Assembly (NCBI GenBank): GCA_029880775.1
Contig: JAOUNV010000127.1
Span: forward strand, 1 to 6,388
Source: Nitrospinota bacterium
Lineage (GTDB): Bacteria; Nitrospinota_A; UBA7883
Reading direction: 5' to 3'
Length of the DNA: 6,388 bases
Under the pieces are notes generated by a model that had not been told where the DNA came from, ran no database searches, and saw only the letters and a list, made by a program, of their open reading frames with translations. Every line of letters begins with the position of its first letter. The first letter of the stretch is position 1. Position numbers and translations under genes: made by a program. Of this stretch, positions 1 through 6,388 are shown one piece after another.

Positions 1-384
1 GGGGGAGTGGGGATCGCCGCGCCGCAGGTGGGCCGCGCCATCCGCGTGGCTGTAGTGGACGTATCATCCCGCCCCGACACAAAAAACAATGGCCGGGTGA
101 TCCTCATCAATCCGGAAATCACAAAGTGGGACGGGTTCGCCGTGGGACGGGAAGGGTGCATGTCTGTCCCCGACTACACCGGCAACGTCATCCGGGCGGA
201 GCGGATCGCCCTGGAGTGCCTGGACGAGACGGGCGCCCGCCGGACTTATGAGATGGAAGGGTTCGAGGCGCGGGCGGCGCAACATGAGATCGACCATCTG
301 GATGGGCTATTGTTCCTGGACCGGCTGGTGAGCCGCAGCGGGGACCTGTTCAGAAGAAAGGCGTATAAGAAGAAGGGGGAGTGA
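1..384 (+). CDS. def: Peptide deformylase, 5'-truncated by window edge
   Basis: This enzyme removes the formyl group from the N-terminal formylmethionine of new proteins in the cytoplasm, using a bound metal ion (Fe2+ in most bacteria). All three family motifs are visible. The frame is open to base 1 and reads GGVGIAAPQVG (motif 1, GxGxAAxQ). EGCMSVP follows at about 151-171 (motif 2, metal-binding Cys at 157-159). QHEIDH lies at about 280-297 (motif 3, two metal-binding His and the catalytic Glu at 286-288). Motif 2 has Met where Leu is usual (EGCLS). About 127 residues are present. Family members are usually 150-190 residues with motif 1 near residue 45, so roughly the first 40-45 residues lie outside the window. 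The tail is Lys-rich (KAYKKKGE). The fmt gene, a common downstream partner, does not follow. The codon at 7 (GTG) is internal and is not the true start. Confidence 0.96.
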   Translation, partial: GGVGIAAPQVGRAIRVAVVDVSSRPDTKNNGRVILINPEITKWDGFAVGREGCMSVPDYTGNVIRAERIALECLDETGARRTYEMEGFEARAAQHEIDHLDGLLFLDRLVSRSGDLFRRKAYKKKGE

Positions 385-624
385 GGGGGGCGGGTAGGCG
401 CAGGCCCTTGTTGCAGTGTGGTGTGTTATCACCCCGGATAATTTTGCCTGTCGGACAGGGGTGTGTATTGAAATTGTCTTGTGGGGTCAATAGATGAATA
501 AGCCTTTTGAAAAACCACTTGGCGCGCTTAGTAATTTATCCACTAGTAGCCTCCCAATTTAATGGCCGCCATTTCCCCTTGCGTAGTAAGTGGAAATTCA
601 TGGATCCTCACACAGGTCAATGAT

Positions 625-647
625 CCTTCAGTACGATAATGATTTAC
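625..647 (+). repeat. 23-bp dispersed box, copy 1 (upstream of NYN gene)
   Basis: The box reads CCTTCA, two variable bases (GT here), then ACGATAATGATTTAC. It matches 3269-3291 at 21 of 23 positions in the same orientation, with an uninterrupted 15-base identity. Similarity stops abruptly on both sides. Both copies are intergenic and lie upstream of a rightward gene. Here the end of the box supplies most of a possible -35 element (TTTACA, 643-648). It could be an operator or activator box, or a fragment of a genome-wide repeat. Confidence 0.6.
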
Positions 648-671
648 ATAATCCTTGGAAGTTGCTAGATT
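643..671 (+). promoter_or_regulatory. Candidate sigma-70 promoter for NYN gene
   Basis: TTTACA at 643-648 (five of six -35 consensus bases) is followed after 17 bp by TAGATT at 666-671 (four of six -10 consensus bases). Transcription would start near 678, giving a leader of about 80 nt that contains the hairpin at 695-748. The promoter overlaps the last bases of the 23-bp box. This is a motif reading only, and the -10 is weak. Confidence 0.4.
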
Positions 672-694
672 GAGGGTAGAGATATCGAAAAATT

Positions 695-748
695 GCGCTA
701 CCGTGCGTCGCAAATCAAAGTACGCGAGAGCGTCACGCACGGTGGCGC
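695..748 (+). promoter_or_regulatory. Long hairpin / inverted repeat in NYN gene leader
   Basis: The left arm at 695-708 (GCGCTACCGTGCGT) pairs with the right arm at 735-748 (ACGCACGGTGGCGC) over 14 consecutive positions: 13 Watson-Crick pairs and one G-T wobble (699 with 744). The 26-base interior contains a second small stem, ACGC 722-725 with GCGT 730-733, closing a GAGA loop (a GNRA tetraloop in RNA). The structure ends 9 bases before the ATG at 758. Its right arm contains GGTGG (741-745), the only purine-rich candidate ribosome site there. It is not followed by a T-run, so it is not a standard terminator. A role in translational control, transcript protection or protein binding is inference. 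Confidence 0.6.
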
Positions 749-757
749 TAATAATAT

Positions 758-1435
758 ATGCATACAGGGAAATTTGCGATACTGCTAGACGGGGCCTTCG
801 TGTCAAGGAGGCTGAATATCCAGCTGTCTAGATTCCCCAAGGCAGGGGATGTCGTTGATTACTGTGAGAAAATCAAGTCCTCCCCCCGTTTAAAAGGGCT
901 TTCACTTTTACGCATATACTTCTACGATGCGCCTCCGGCGACCGAGGAAATTATCAATCCAGTTGACGACTCCCGCTTGTCGCTCGCCGGTACCGATATT
1001 TCCAGGAAAAACGATTCTTTGATTAAGAGCCTTCAATTGAAAGACGATTTTGCCTTGCGATTGGGTGAGGCAAGCTTGAACCACGATTTGCGCGGCTTCA
1101 AAGAAATAAAGAAAAGGCCTTGGATGCTGAAGGGTAACTCTTTATCAGAGATAATAAAGCAGAAACGTCCTATCCTGGCCTCGGACCTAAAACCACATAT
1201 CACGCAAAAAGGGGTTGATCTTCGAATCGGCCTTGATATTGCCAGGCTGTCACTGCTTCATCTTGTCGAAATCATTGTGGTAGTGACTGGCGATAGCGAT
1301 ATGGTTCCTGCTTTAAAATTTGCCAGGAGGGAAGGGATACGAGTTTACCTTGATTACATGGATGGGGCGGTGAAAAACGAGTTGAAGGTTCATGCCGATG
1401 TTGTATTAGACGTGTTCCAGGCCAAACAACTATGA
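758..1435 (+). CDS. NYN domain (PIN-like) putative ribonuclease
   Basis: This 225-residue protein fits the NYN/LabA-like (DUF88-type) group of the PIN nuclease superfamily. Members bind a metal ion with clustered acidic residues and are known or predicted to cut RNA. The first strand reads FAILLDGAF, giving Asp11. A central RIYFYDAPP segment (52-60) is typical of the subfamily. KGVDLRIGLD (151-160) supplies Asp154 and Asp160, and VTGDSDMVPAL (177-186) supplies Asp179 and Asp181. The usual DGxN at strand 1 is DGAF here, so the Asn is missing. No extra RNA-binding or membrane segment is visible. Stop codons lie in frame immediately upstream (749-751 and 752-754), so ATG 758 is the earliest ATG start. 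No good Shine-Dalgarno precedes it. The gene stands alone, has lower G+C than the core genes, and converges on the pfk-like gene. This suggests acquisition by transfer. Substrate and biological role are unknown. Confidence 0.85.
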   Translation: MHTGKFAILLDGAFVSRRLNIQLSRFPKAGDVVDYCEKIKSSPRLKGLSLLRIYFYDAPPATEEIINPVDDSRLSLAGTDISRKNDSLIKSLQLKDDFALRLGEASLNHDLRGFKEIKKRPWMLKGNSLSEIIKQKRPILASDLKPHITQKGVDLRIGLDIARLSLLHLVEIIVVVTGDSDMVPALKFARREGIRVYLDYMDGAVKNELKVHADVVLDVFQAKQL

Positions 1436-1480
1436 GTTATTTATCCAAGGCTACCATCTTTCCTAAATAGCCCCATCCCT
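1436..1480. other. Convergent gene junction
   Basis: These 45 bases separate two genes that end towards each other. Only a weak stem is visible, GGCTA 1449-1453 with TAGCC 1468-1472 and a 14-base loop. It has no T-run on either strand, so I do not call a terminator. Confidence 0.5.
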
Positions 1481-2602
1481 CTACCCCCCTCGCCCTTCCA
1501 TAAACGGGCCTGTGACATATTCCCTTAAGCTGGGGATCAGCATCCGGTCGATCAGGTCCAGAAAATGCGGCTCCACCTGGTTGTTGGTGGAGAGGTCCGC
1601 GAACTTGCGGATCCCCATGTCGTGCTCCCCCAGGTAGTAGGGCATCACCTCCGTCTCCCCGTCGGCGAAAGCTTCGTACAGGCTATACGCCTTCAGATAC
1701 GCGATCGACAGCTCTATATACAAGGGACGCACGCCGCGAAGGTATCGGCTGAAGGGCTCGGAGACGATCCGTTTCTCCGGGGTGTCGCCCAGTCCATGCT
1801 CCATCAGTTGCCGACGGAAATACATCGCCGCGTCCACCCTCTCCGGCAGAAACTCGGCGCGGAGGGCCCTCTCGTATCCCTCCGCCACCACCACCAGGGC
1901 GTGGTCCCGCTGGGCCAGCCTATGGGCGATATCCGCCAGCACGGGGCCGGTGAACTTGAACCCCGGCAGCACGATCAGGTGAGCGCGGGCGGATGCGCCG
2001 CTCATCAGGGCGTGTTTGCCGGAGGAGCGCCCCATCATCTCCAGGATGTATATTCGCTTATGGGTGTATGCGTCGTCAAATAATCCGCGGGCGATCTTGG
2101 CCCCCTCCTCGGCCCCGGTGAGGTAACCCACGGCGATATCCCCCTGGATGTCGTTGTCCACCGATATATTGATAAATCCGGCCTTGATCTCCGGCGCCTG
2201 CGCGGCCAACGCCCGGATGCCCGCCATGGTGCCGTTGCCCCCCACCCCCACCAGGTGGGTGAACCCGTTTTCCATCATGAACTGGGCCGCCGCTTTCTGC
2301 TTCTCCGGCTGGATGAATTCCGGGTAGCGCTCGGAGCGGAACTCGGAGCCGGGGTGGTCTATGGCGCGATACATGGCATGGATGGGGTACTGTTGCTCGG
2401 AGGCCAGTTTCCACGCCTGTCGGCGGCTCATCAGCAGGCGGACCAGGCGGGTATGGTCGCGTTGATCGCCGGTGAGGGAGCGGAATCCCTCGAAGGCGGC
2501 CCACACTTCATAGCCGCGTTTATCCCCCTCCTCGGTCAGCGATGTGGCCACGGCGGAGTAGCCGGGAGCGTTGCCCCCATCGAACACTATCAAGATTTTC
2601 AT
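1481..2602 (-). CDS. Divergent 6-phosphofructokinase family protein
   Basis: Classic family members phosphorylate fructose 6-phosphate to the 1,6-bisphosphate, using ATP or pyrophosphate, in glycolysis. Family landmarks appear in order across 373 residues: GGNAPGYSA (9-17), SERYPEF (90-96, with Arg92 matching the active-site Arg of E. coli GSARFPEF), GVGGNGT (119-125), SVDNDI (147-152, keeping the catalytic Asp149 of TIDND), EMMGRSSG (188-195), and a late SRYLRGVRP segment in place of the usual GHxQRGGxP. Several changes stand out. The Asp in both GGD motifs is Asn (N11, N123), TID is SVD, and the substrate His of GHxQRGG appears to be Arg. Gly124 favours ATP over pyrophosphate by the usual rule, but the divergence makes donor and substrate uncertain. 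It is longer than the roughly 320-residue bacterial enzyme. No Shine-Dalgarno precedes ATG 2602. The start overlaps the upstream stop as ATGA, which implies translational coupling to the PEBP lipoprotein gene. Confidence 0.85.
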   Translation of the reverse strand: MKILIVFDGGNAPGYSAVATSLTEEGDKRGYEVWAAFEGFRSLTGDQRDHTRLVRLLMSRRQAWKLASEQQYPIHAMYRAIDHPGSEFRSERYPEFIQPEKQKAAAQFMMENGFTHLVGVGGNGTMAGIRALAAQAPEIKAGFINISVDNDIQGDIAVGYLTGAEEGAKIARGLFDDAYTHKRIYILEMMGRSSGKHALMSGASARAHLIVLPGFKFTGPVLADIAHRLAQRDHALVVVAEGYERALRAEFLPERVDAAMYFRRQLMEHGLGDTPEKRIVSEPFSRYLRGVRPLYIELSIAYLKAYSLYEAFADGETEVMPYYLGEHDMGIRKFADLSTNNQVEPHFLDLIDRMLIPSLREYVTGPFMEGRGG

Positions 2603-3162
2603 CGACCGTATGTGCCCATGTATTCCAACGGATATTCGGCTATCACCCGGCCTTCCATGGCGCTGTCCACCTGGGCGCGGGTGGCGCCTGCGAGGAGCCC
2701 CAGGGTATCCACGGACAAAGCGTACAGCCGGAAAAAATATCTATGGGGCGCGCCAGCGGGAGGACAGGGGCCGCTATAGATGGATCTTCCAAAGTCATTG
2801 GCTCCTGTTTTCACATTACTGGGTGGAGCGTATTTTTCTGGAAGCGTGGTTGTGTTGGGGGGCAGATCATAAAGAATCCAGTGATTCCAGGTCCCCATCG
2901 GCGCGTCCGGATCGTCAACTATCAGGACCAGGCTTTGGGCGGCGTCGCTGATGAATTTCATCTCGATGGCGGGTGAACTGTCCTCCCCGTCGCAGGTGTG
3001 CCGCTGAGGAATCGCCCCGCCGTTGGGGAAACCTTCCACTATAAGTGTGGGATTGGTATTCAGATCAGGCACGTCATCCGGGTTTGAGGATGTGCCGCAC
3101 CCAAGCGCGATAATGGAAAAGAGAGCGGGCGACAGGCATAACAGCTTTGATATTTGGTTCAT
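2599..3162 (-). CDS. PEBP/YbhB-YbcL family lipoprotein
   Basis: This 187-residue protein belongs to the phosphatidylethanolamine-binding protein family, often called Raf kinase inhibitor-like. Bacterial members bind small anionic ligands; their roles are poorly known. The N-terminus has Lys6, a hydrophobic stretch and a lipobox-like IALGC, making Cys22 the probable lipidated residue. The mature protein would sit at the periplasmic face of a membrane. Family motifs are intact: RHTCDGEDSSPAIE (54-67), DDPDAP (83-88), HW (94-95), GPCPP (131-135), then HRYFF and LYAL (140-149), and a C-terminal GRVIAEYPLEYMGTYGR. I chose ATG 3162 because GGAGGT lies just upstream. A GTG at 3168 is in frame but falls inside that ribosome site. 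The stop overlaps the pfk-like start by 4 bp, so the two genes are one operon. The pairing of a lipoprotein with a cytoplasmic sugar-kinase relative has no obvious explanation. Confidence 0.92.
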   Translation of the reverse strand: MNQISKLLCLSPALFSIIALGCGTSSNPDDVPDLNTNPTLIVEGFPNGGAIPQRHTCDGEDSSPAIEMKFISDAAQSLVLIVDDPDAPMGTWNHWILYDLPPNTTTLPEKYAPPSNVKTGANDFGRSIYSGPCPPAGAPHRYFFRLYALSVDTLGLLAGATRAQVDSAMEGRVIAEYPLEYMGTYGR

Positions 3163-3166
3163 AACC

Positions 3167-3172
3167 ACCTCC
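3167..3172 (-). promoter_or_regulatory. Shine-Dalgarno deciding the lipoprotein start
   Basis: On the minus strand GGAGGT is followed by GGTT and then ATG (3162-3160). The in-frame GTG at 3168-3166 overlaps this site and so cannot use it, which settles the start at 3162. It is the only strong ribosome site seen in the window. Confidence 0.8.
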
Positions 3173-3193
3173 AGTCAAGATATTTCGGTGATT

Positions 3194-3199
3194 ATTATA
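3194..3199 (-). promoter_or_regulatory. Candidate -10 element for the lipoprotein-pfk operon
   Basis: A perfect TATAAT on the minus strand would start transcription near 3187, leaving a leader of about 25 nt that includes the Shine-Dalgarno. No good -35 hexamer lies at the expected distance upstream (near 3217-3222 reads GGCGCC), so strength or activator dependence cannot be judged. Confidence 0.5.
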
Positions 3200-3268
3200 C
3201 ACCACTGGTCAGGTTGGCGCCGTCTAGCATGGCTGAACGCGCATGGAGCCTGGCTGCCGTGAGGGTAA

Positions 3269-3291
3269 CCTTCACAACGATAATGATTTAC
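3269..3291 (+). repeat. 23-bp dispersed box, copy 2 (upstream of lepA)
   Basis: This copy matches 625-647 at 21 of 23 positions in the same orientation; the two variable bases are CA here. It lies in the divergent region between the lipoprotein gene and lepA, and its end runs into the proposed -35 of lepA (TTTACC, 3287-3292). The distance from box end to the proposed -10 is 20 bp here and 18 bp in copy 1. Confidence 0.6.
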
Positions 3292-3317
3292 CAAATTTCC
3301 GCCAGGAATGTTAAAAT
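3287..3317 (+). promoter_or_regulatory. Candidate sigma-70 promoter for lepA-lepB
   Basis: TTTACC at 3287-3292 (or TTACCA shifted by one base) is followed by TAAAAT at 3312-3317, with a spacer of 19 or 18 bp. Transcription would start near 3324, giving a short leader of about 18 nt before ATG 3342. No clear Shine-Dalgarno lies in that leader. Confidence 0.45.
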
Positions 3318-3341
3318 GAGCGGTTTTAGATTATAAAAGTC

Positions 3342-5135
<1,794 letters not shown>

Positions 5136-5146
5136 AAATCAGAAAA

Positions 5147-5758
5147 ATGGGAAATACAAATGTAAAGGCCGCCGTGGCGGCAAAGGGAGCTGAGGAGGAA
5201 GGGCGCTCGGCGTCTGGGGTTGCGGAGCTGGTTAAGGCGGCTGCCATCGCCCTGGCGTTGGCGTTGTTCATCCGCACATTCATGTTCCAGCCTTTCAAGA
5301 TCCCCTCAGGGTCTATGCTACAGACCCTTATGGTGGGGGATCATCTGCTGGTGAACAAGATGGTGTATCTTTTTTCGCCGCCGGAGCGTGGGGATATCAT
5401 CGTGTTCCGCCCCCCGCATGAACCCGACAAGGATTTCGTGAAAAGGGTGATCGGTCTGCCAGGGGAAACCATATCGATGAGAAACGACACCGTGTATGTA
5501 AATGGCAAAGCCCTCAACGAGCCATACGCGAGTTACGAAAGGCTGTATGGCCGCGGGAGCCTGCCAGGATTCGAGGCGAAAAAGGTGCCGGAGGGGCATC
5601 TGTTCATGATGGGGGACAACCGTAACAACAGTCAGGACTCCAGGGTATGGGGTTTTCTCGATATCGACTCCGTTCACGGCAAGGCGTTTATCATCCACTG
5701 GTCCTGGAACGGCGGCGGTTTTGACGTGCGTTTTAACCGGGTGGGGAAGCTGCTTTAA
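5147..5758 (+). CDS. lepB: Signal peptidase I
   Basis: This inner-membrane serine protease cuts signal peptides from exported proteins on the periplasmic side, using a Ser-Lys dyad. The 203 residues carry a charged cytoplasmic start, one membrane segment (about 26-47), and then the S26 boxes in order. These are IPSGSMLQTLMVGDHLLVNK (52-71) with catalytic Ser56, GDIIVFRPP (82-90), VKRVIGLPGE (98-107) with general-base Lys99, and GDNRNNSQDSR (156-166). The protein is shorter than E. coli LepB (324 residues) and has one membrane anchor rather than two, the common compact form. In box B the usual Pro of SMxPTL is Gln59. No Shine-Dalgarno is visible before ATG 5147. Expression probably depends on the lepA transcript, which ends 11 bp upstream. 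A short hydrophilic N-terminal extension (about residues 1-24) precedes the anchor. Confidence 0.98.
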   Translation: MGNTNVKAAVAAKGAEEEGRSASGVAELVKAAAIALALALFIRTFMFQPFKIPSGSMLQTLMVGDHLLVNKMVYLFSPPERGDIIVFRPPHEPDKDFVKRVIGLPGETISMRNDTVYVNGKALNEPYASYERLYGRGSLPGFEAKKVPEGHLFMMGDNRNNSQDSRVWGFLDIDSVHGKAFIIHWSWNGGGFDVRFNRVGKLL

Positions 5759-5793
5759 TTGAGGCAAGTGTCTATGGTATTGGGGATATGAGG

Positions 5794-5799
5794 TACAAT
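5794..5799 (+). promoter_or_regulatory. Candidate -10 element for the SGNH-like gene
   Basis: TACAAT (five of six consensus bases) ends 7 bases before ATG 5807, so transcription from it would start at or next to the start codon and give a leaderless mRNA. No convincing -35 sits 16-18 bp upstream. The alternative is read-through from lepB with the GAGG at 5790-5793 as a distant ribosome site. Confidence 0.35.
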
Positions 5800-5806
5800 T
5801 AGCGCT

Positions 5807-6388
5807 ATGGGAATAACTGCTATTAACAAAAATAAAGCCTTATTCAGCCTCGTCACTATCCTGCTAGTGATCGCCATGATTGAGGGAGCGTCATATATTA
5901 CGTATTACTACCTATATAAAACTCCTTTTTCATTCACAGAGCTTGACCGTCTGAGAAACGGTGTCCTTCACCCTGCAAGTCAAGGCGCCGGTCCCGCGCA
6001 AGGTCCTGCCGCCGGGGCCGGCCCAGAGAAGCATTATAAGCTTCTTCATCCATATTTTGGCTTTATTGTAAACCCGCTATCTAGAAAAGATTTCAATAGC
6101 AAAAATTACATAAACGAATATGGATTCTTCGGCCCCAATCCTCTCGGTCAGGACAAAAGCCACAATAATTTTAATGTGATTGTAGTTGGGGGTTCGGTGG
6201 CTACAATTTGGTTATTTGATGCTAAGGAAACATTAAAGAATGAACTGCAAGCTATTCCGGAGCTTGCGGGACGCGAGATAGAAATTTACAATCTGGGGTC
6301 CGGAGCTTTCAAACAACCCCAACAAGTAATGATCTTGGTTGATTTGTTAGCGCGGGGGGTTCGTATGGATGCGCTTGTCAATATTGAT
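5807..6388 (+). CDS. Membrane-anchored SGNH/GDSL-hydrolase-like protein, 3'-truncated
   Basis: The frame stays open from ATG 5807 to the window end (194 residues seen), so the C-terminus is missing. A hydrophobic segment at about 11-36 looks like an N-terminal anchor with the rest outside the cytoplasm. HPYFGFIVNP (81-90) and INEYGFFGP (102-110) precede NVIVVGGSVA (123-132), where Ser130 fits the block I nucleophile of SGNH hydrolases. NLGSGAFKQPQQ (162-173) and DALVNID (188-194) follow, as in a family in which GGYKQPQQ and a NxDGFNE-like segment occur. The last catalytic Asp and His would lie beyond the window, so activity cannot be judged. Such enzymes can be esterases or act on surface polysaccharide acyl groups; the substrate here is unknown. 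A Gly/Ala/Pro/Gln-rich insert separates anchor and domain. Its G+C is low (26/60 at 6121-6180) beside lepB, suggesting an accessory gene. The start could be one of several, but ATG 5807 gives a clean anchor. Confidence 0.8.
   Translation, partial: MGITAINKNKALFSLVTILLVIAMIEGASYITYYYLYKTPFSFTELDRLRNGVLHPASQGAGPAQGPAAGAGPEKHYKLLHPYFGFIVNPLSRKDFNSKNYINEYGFFGPNPLGQDKSHNNFNVIVVGGSVATIWLFDAKETLKNELQAIPELAGREIEIYNLGSGAFKQPQQVMILVDLLARGVRMDALVNID
5981..6025 (+). repeat. GC-rich Gly/Ala/Pro/Gln low-complexity insert
   Basis: Fifteen codons encode QGAGPAQGPAAGAGP, residues 59-73 of the SGNH-like protein. The segment has 37 G or C in 45 bases, inside a gene that is otherwise AT-rich. It contains imperfect repeats of a CAAGG-Ala/Gly/Pro unit starting at 5981 and 5999. 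It probably forms a flexible linker between the membrane anchor and the hydrolase domain. Confidence 0.7.

Larger units (their letters stand above)
385..757. other. Intergenic region between def and NYN gene
   Basis: This 373-bp stretch has no gene I can support. It begins with a G-rich tail after the def stop. Next come short overlapping pairings, CACCCC 430-435 with GGGGTG 458-463 or CCTGT 447-451 with ACAGG 455-459. Neither is followed by a T-run, so neither is a convincing terminator. From about 465 the base composition drops well below that of the core genes. The last 135 bases hold the 23-bp box, a candidate promoter and the long inverted repeat, described separately. A reverse-strand open frame (543-806, 87 codons) crosses the region, but nothing beyond its being open supports it. 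Confidence 0.7.

Noticed and set aside
430..463. Possible terminator hairpin after def
   Set aside because: The two pairings (430-435/458-463 and 447-451/455-459) share bases, have short stems, and lack a following T-run.
494..562. Small rightward frame starting MNKPFEKPLG (22 codons)
   Set aside because: It has no ribosome site, no recognised similarity, and is too short to distinguish from chance.
695..748. Integron attC site or transposon end
   Set aside because: The conserved attC core bases (GTTRRRY and its partner) are not present at the ends. There is no adjacent integrase or transposase and no flanking target duplication that I can see.
543..806. Reverse-strand open frame of 87 codons, ending in KLGGY, across the def-NYN intergenic region
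   Set aside because: It runs antisense into the NYN start, through the hairpin and the 23-bp box. I recognise no family, and a frame of this length can arise by chance in sequence of this composition. The two mismatches between the box copies change the encoded residue in this frame (Thr versus Cys). A decayed gene end remains possible; a protein search of residues after the box would decide.
1565..2083. Long rightward frame opposite the pfk-like gene (172 codons)
   Set aside because: It is a shadow of a GC-rich gene whose minus-strand frame carries clear family motifs; its own translation has none.
3166..3168. GTG start for the lipoprotein gene
   Set aside because: The codon lies within the GGAGGT ribosome site; ATG 3162 is correctly placed and gives a normal signal peptide.
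3154..3336. Rightward frame in the divergent promoter region, including a six-codon MSGFRL just before lepA
   Set aside because: It overlaps the lipoprotein start and both candidate promoters and has no ribosome site. The six-codon piece would overlap the lepA -10 element.

Overview
This window looks like a chromosomal stretch of a Gram-negative bacterium. It carries core genes (peptide deformylase, LepA, signal peptidase I) and a lipoprotein-type PEBP protein. The core genes are GC-rich: hand counts give 38/60 G+C at 4441-4500 (lepA) and 45/60 at 1861-1920 (pfk-like). The lineage cannot be fixed from sequence alone. The gene styles fit a Desulfobacterota, Nitrospinota or similar uncultivated proteobacteria-like genome, but that is a weak inference.

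Layout. 1-384 (+) is the 3' two-thirds of a peptide deformylase gene, cut by the window edge. 385-757 is an AT-richer intergenic stretch. It holds a 23-bp box, a plausible promoter and a strong 14-bp inverted repeat just before the next gene. 758-1435 (+) encodes a NYN/PIN-like nuclease-domain protein of lower G+C than its neighbours (26/60 at 1021-1080). 1481-2602 (-) encodes a divergent phosphofructokinase-family protein. It overlaps by 4 bp (ATGA) the end of 2599-3162 (-), a PEBP/YbhB-type lipoprotein, so these two form one leftward operon. 3163-3341 is a divergent promoter region. 3342-5135 (+) is lepA, followed 11 bp later by lepB at 5147-5758 (+), the classic lepA-lepB pairing. 5807 to the window end (+) is an AT-richer gene for a membrane-anchored SGNH/GDSL-hydrolase-like protein, cut by the edge.

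How they fit together. Deformylase acts on new N-termini, LepA on the ribosome, and LepB removes signal peptides at the inner membrane, so the core genes concern protein synthesis and export. The NYN gene and the SGNH gene look like accessory insertions between core genes.

The most unusual non-coding signal is the 23-bp box (21/23 identical), found upstream of both the NYN gene (625-647) and lepA (3269-3291). In each place it ends in the proposed -35 element. The NYN leader also contains the long hairpin covering its only purine-rich candidate ribosome site. I see no CRISPR array, tRNA, rRNA, IS element or convincing new multi-gene system. The NYN gene with its structured leader is the best candidate for something not routine.
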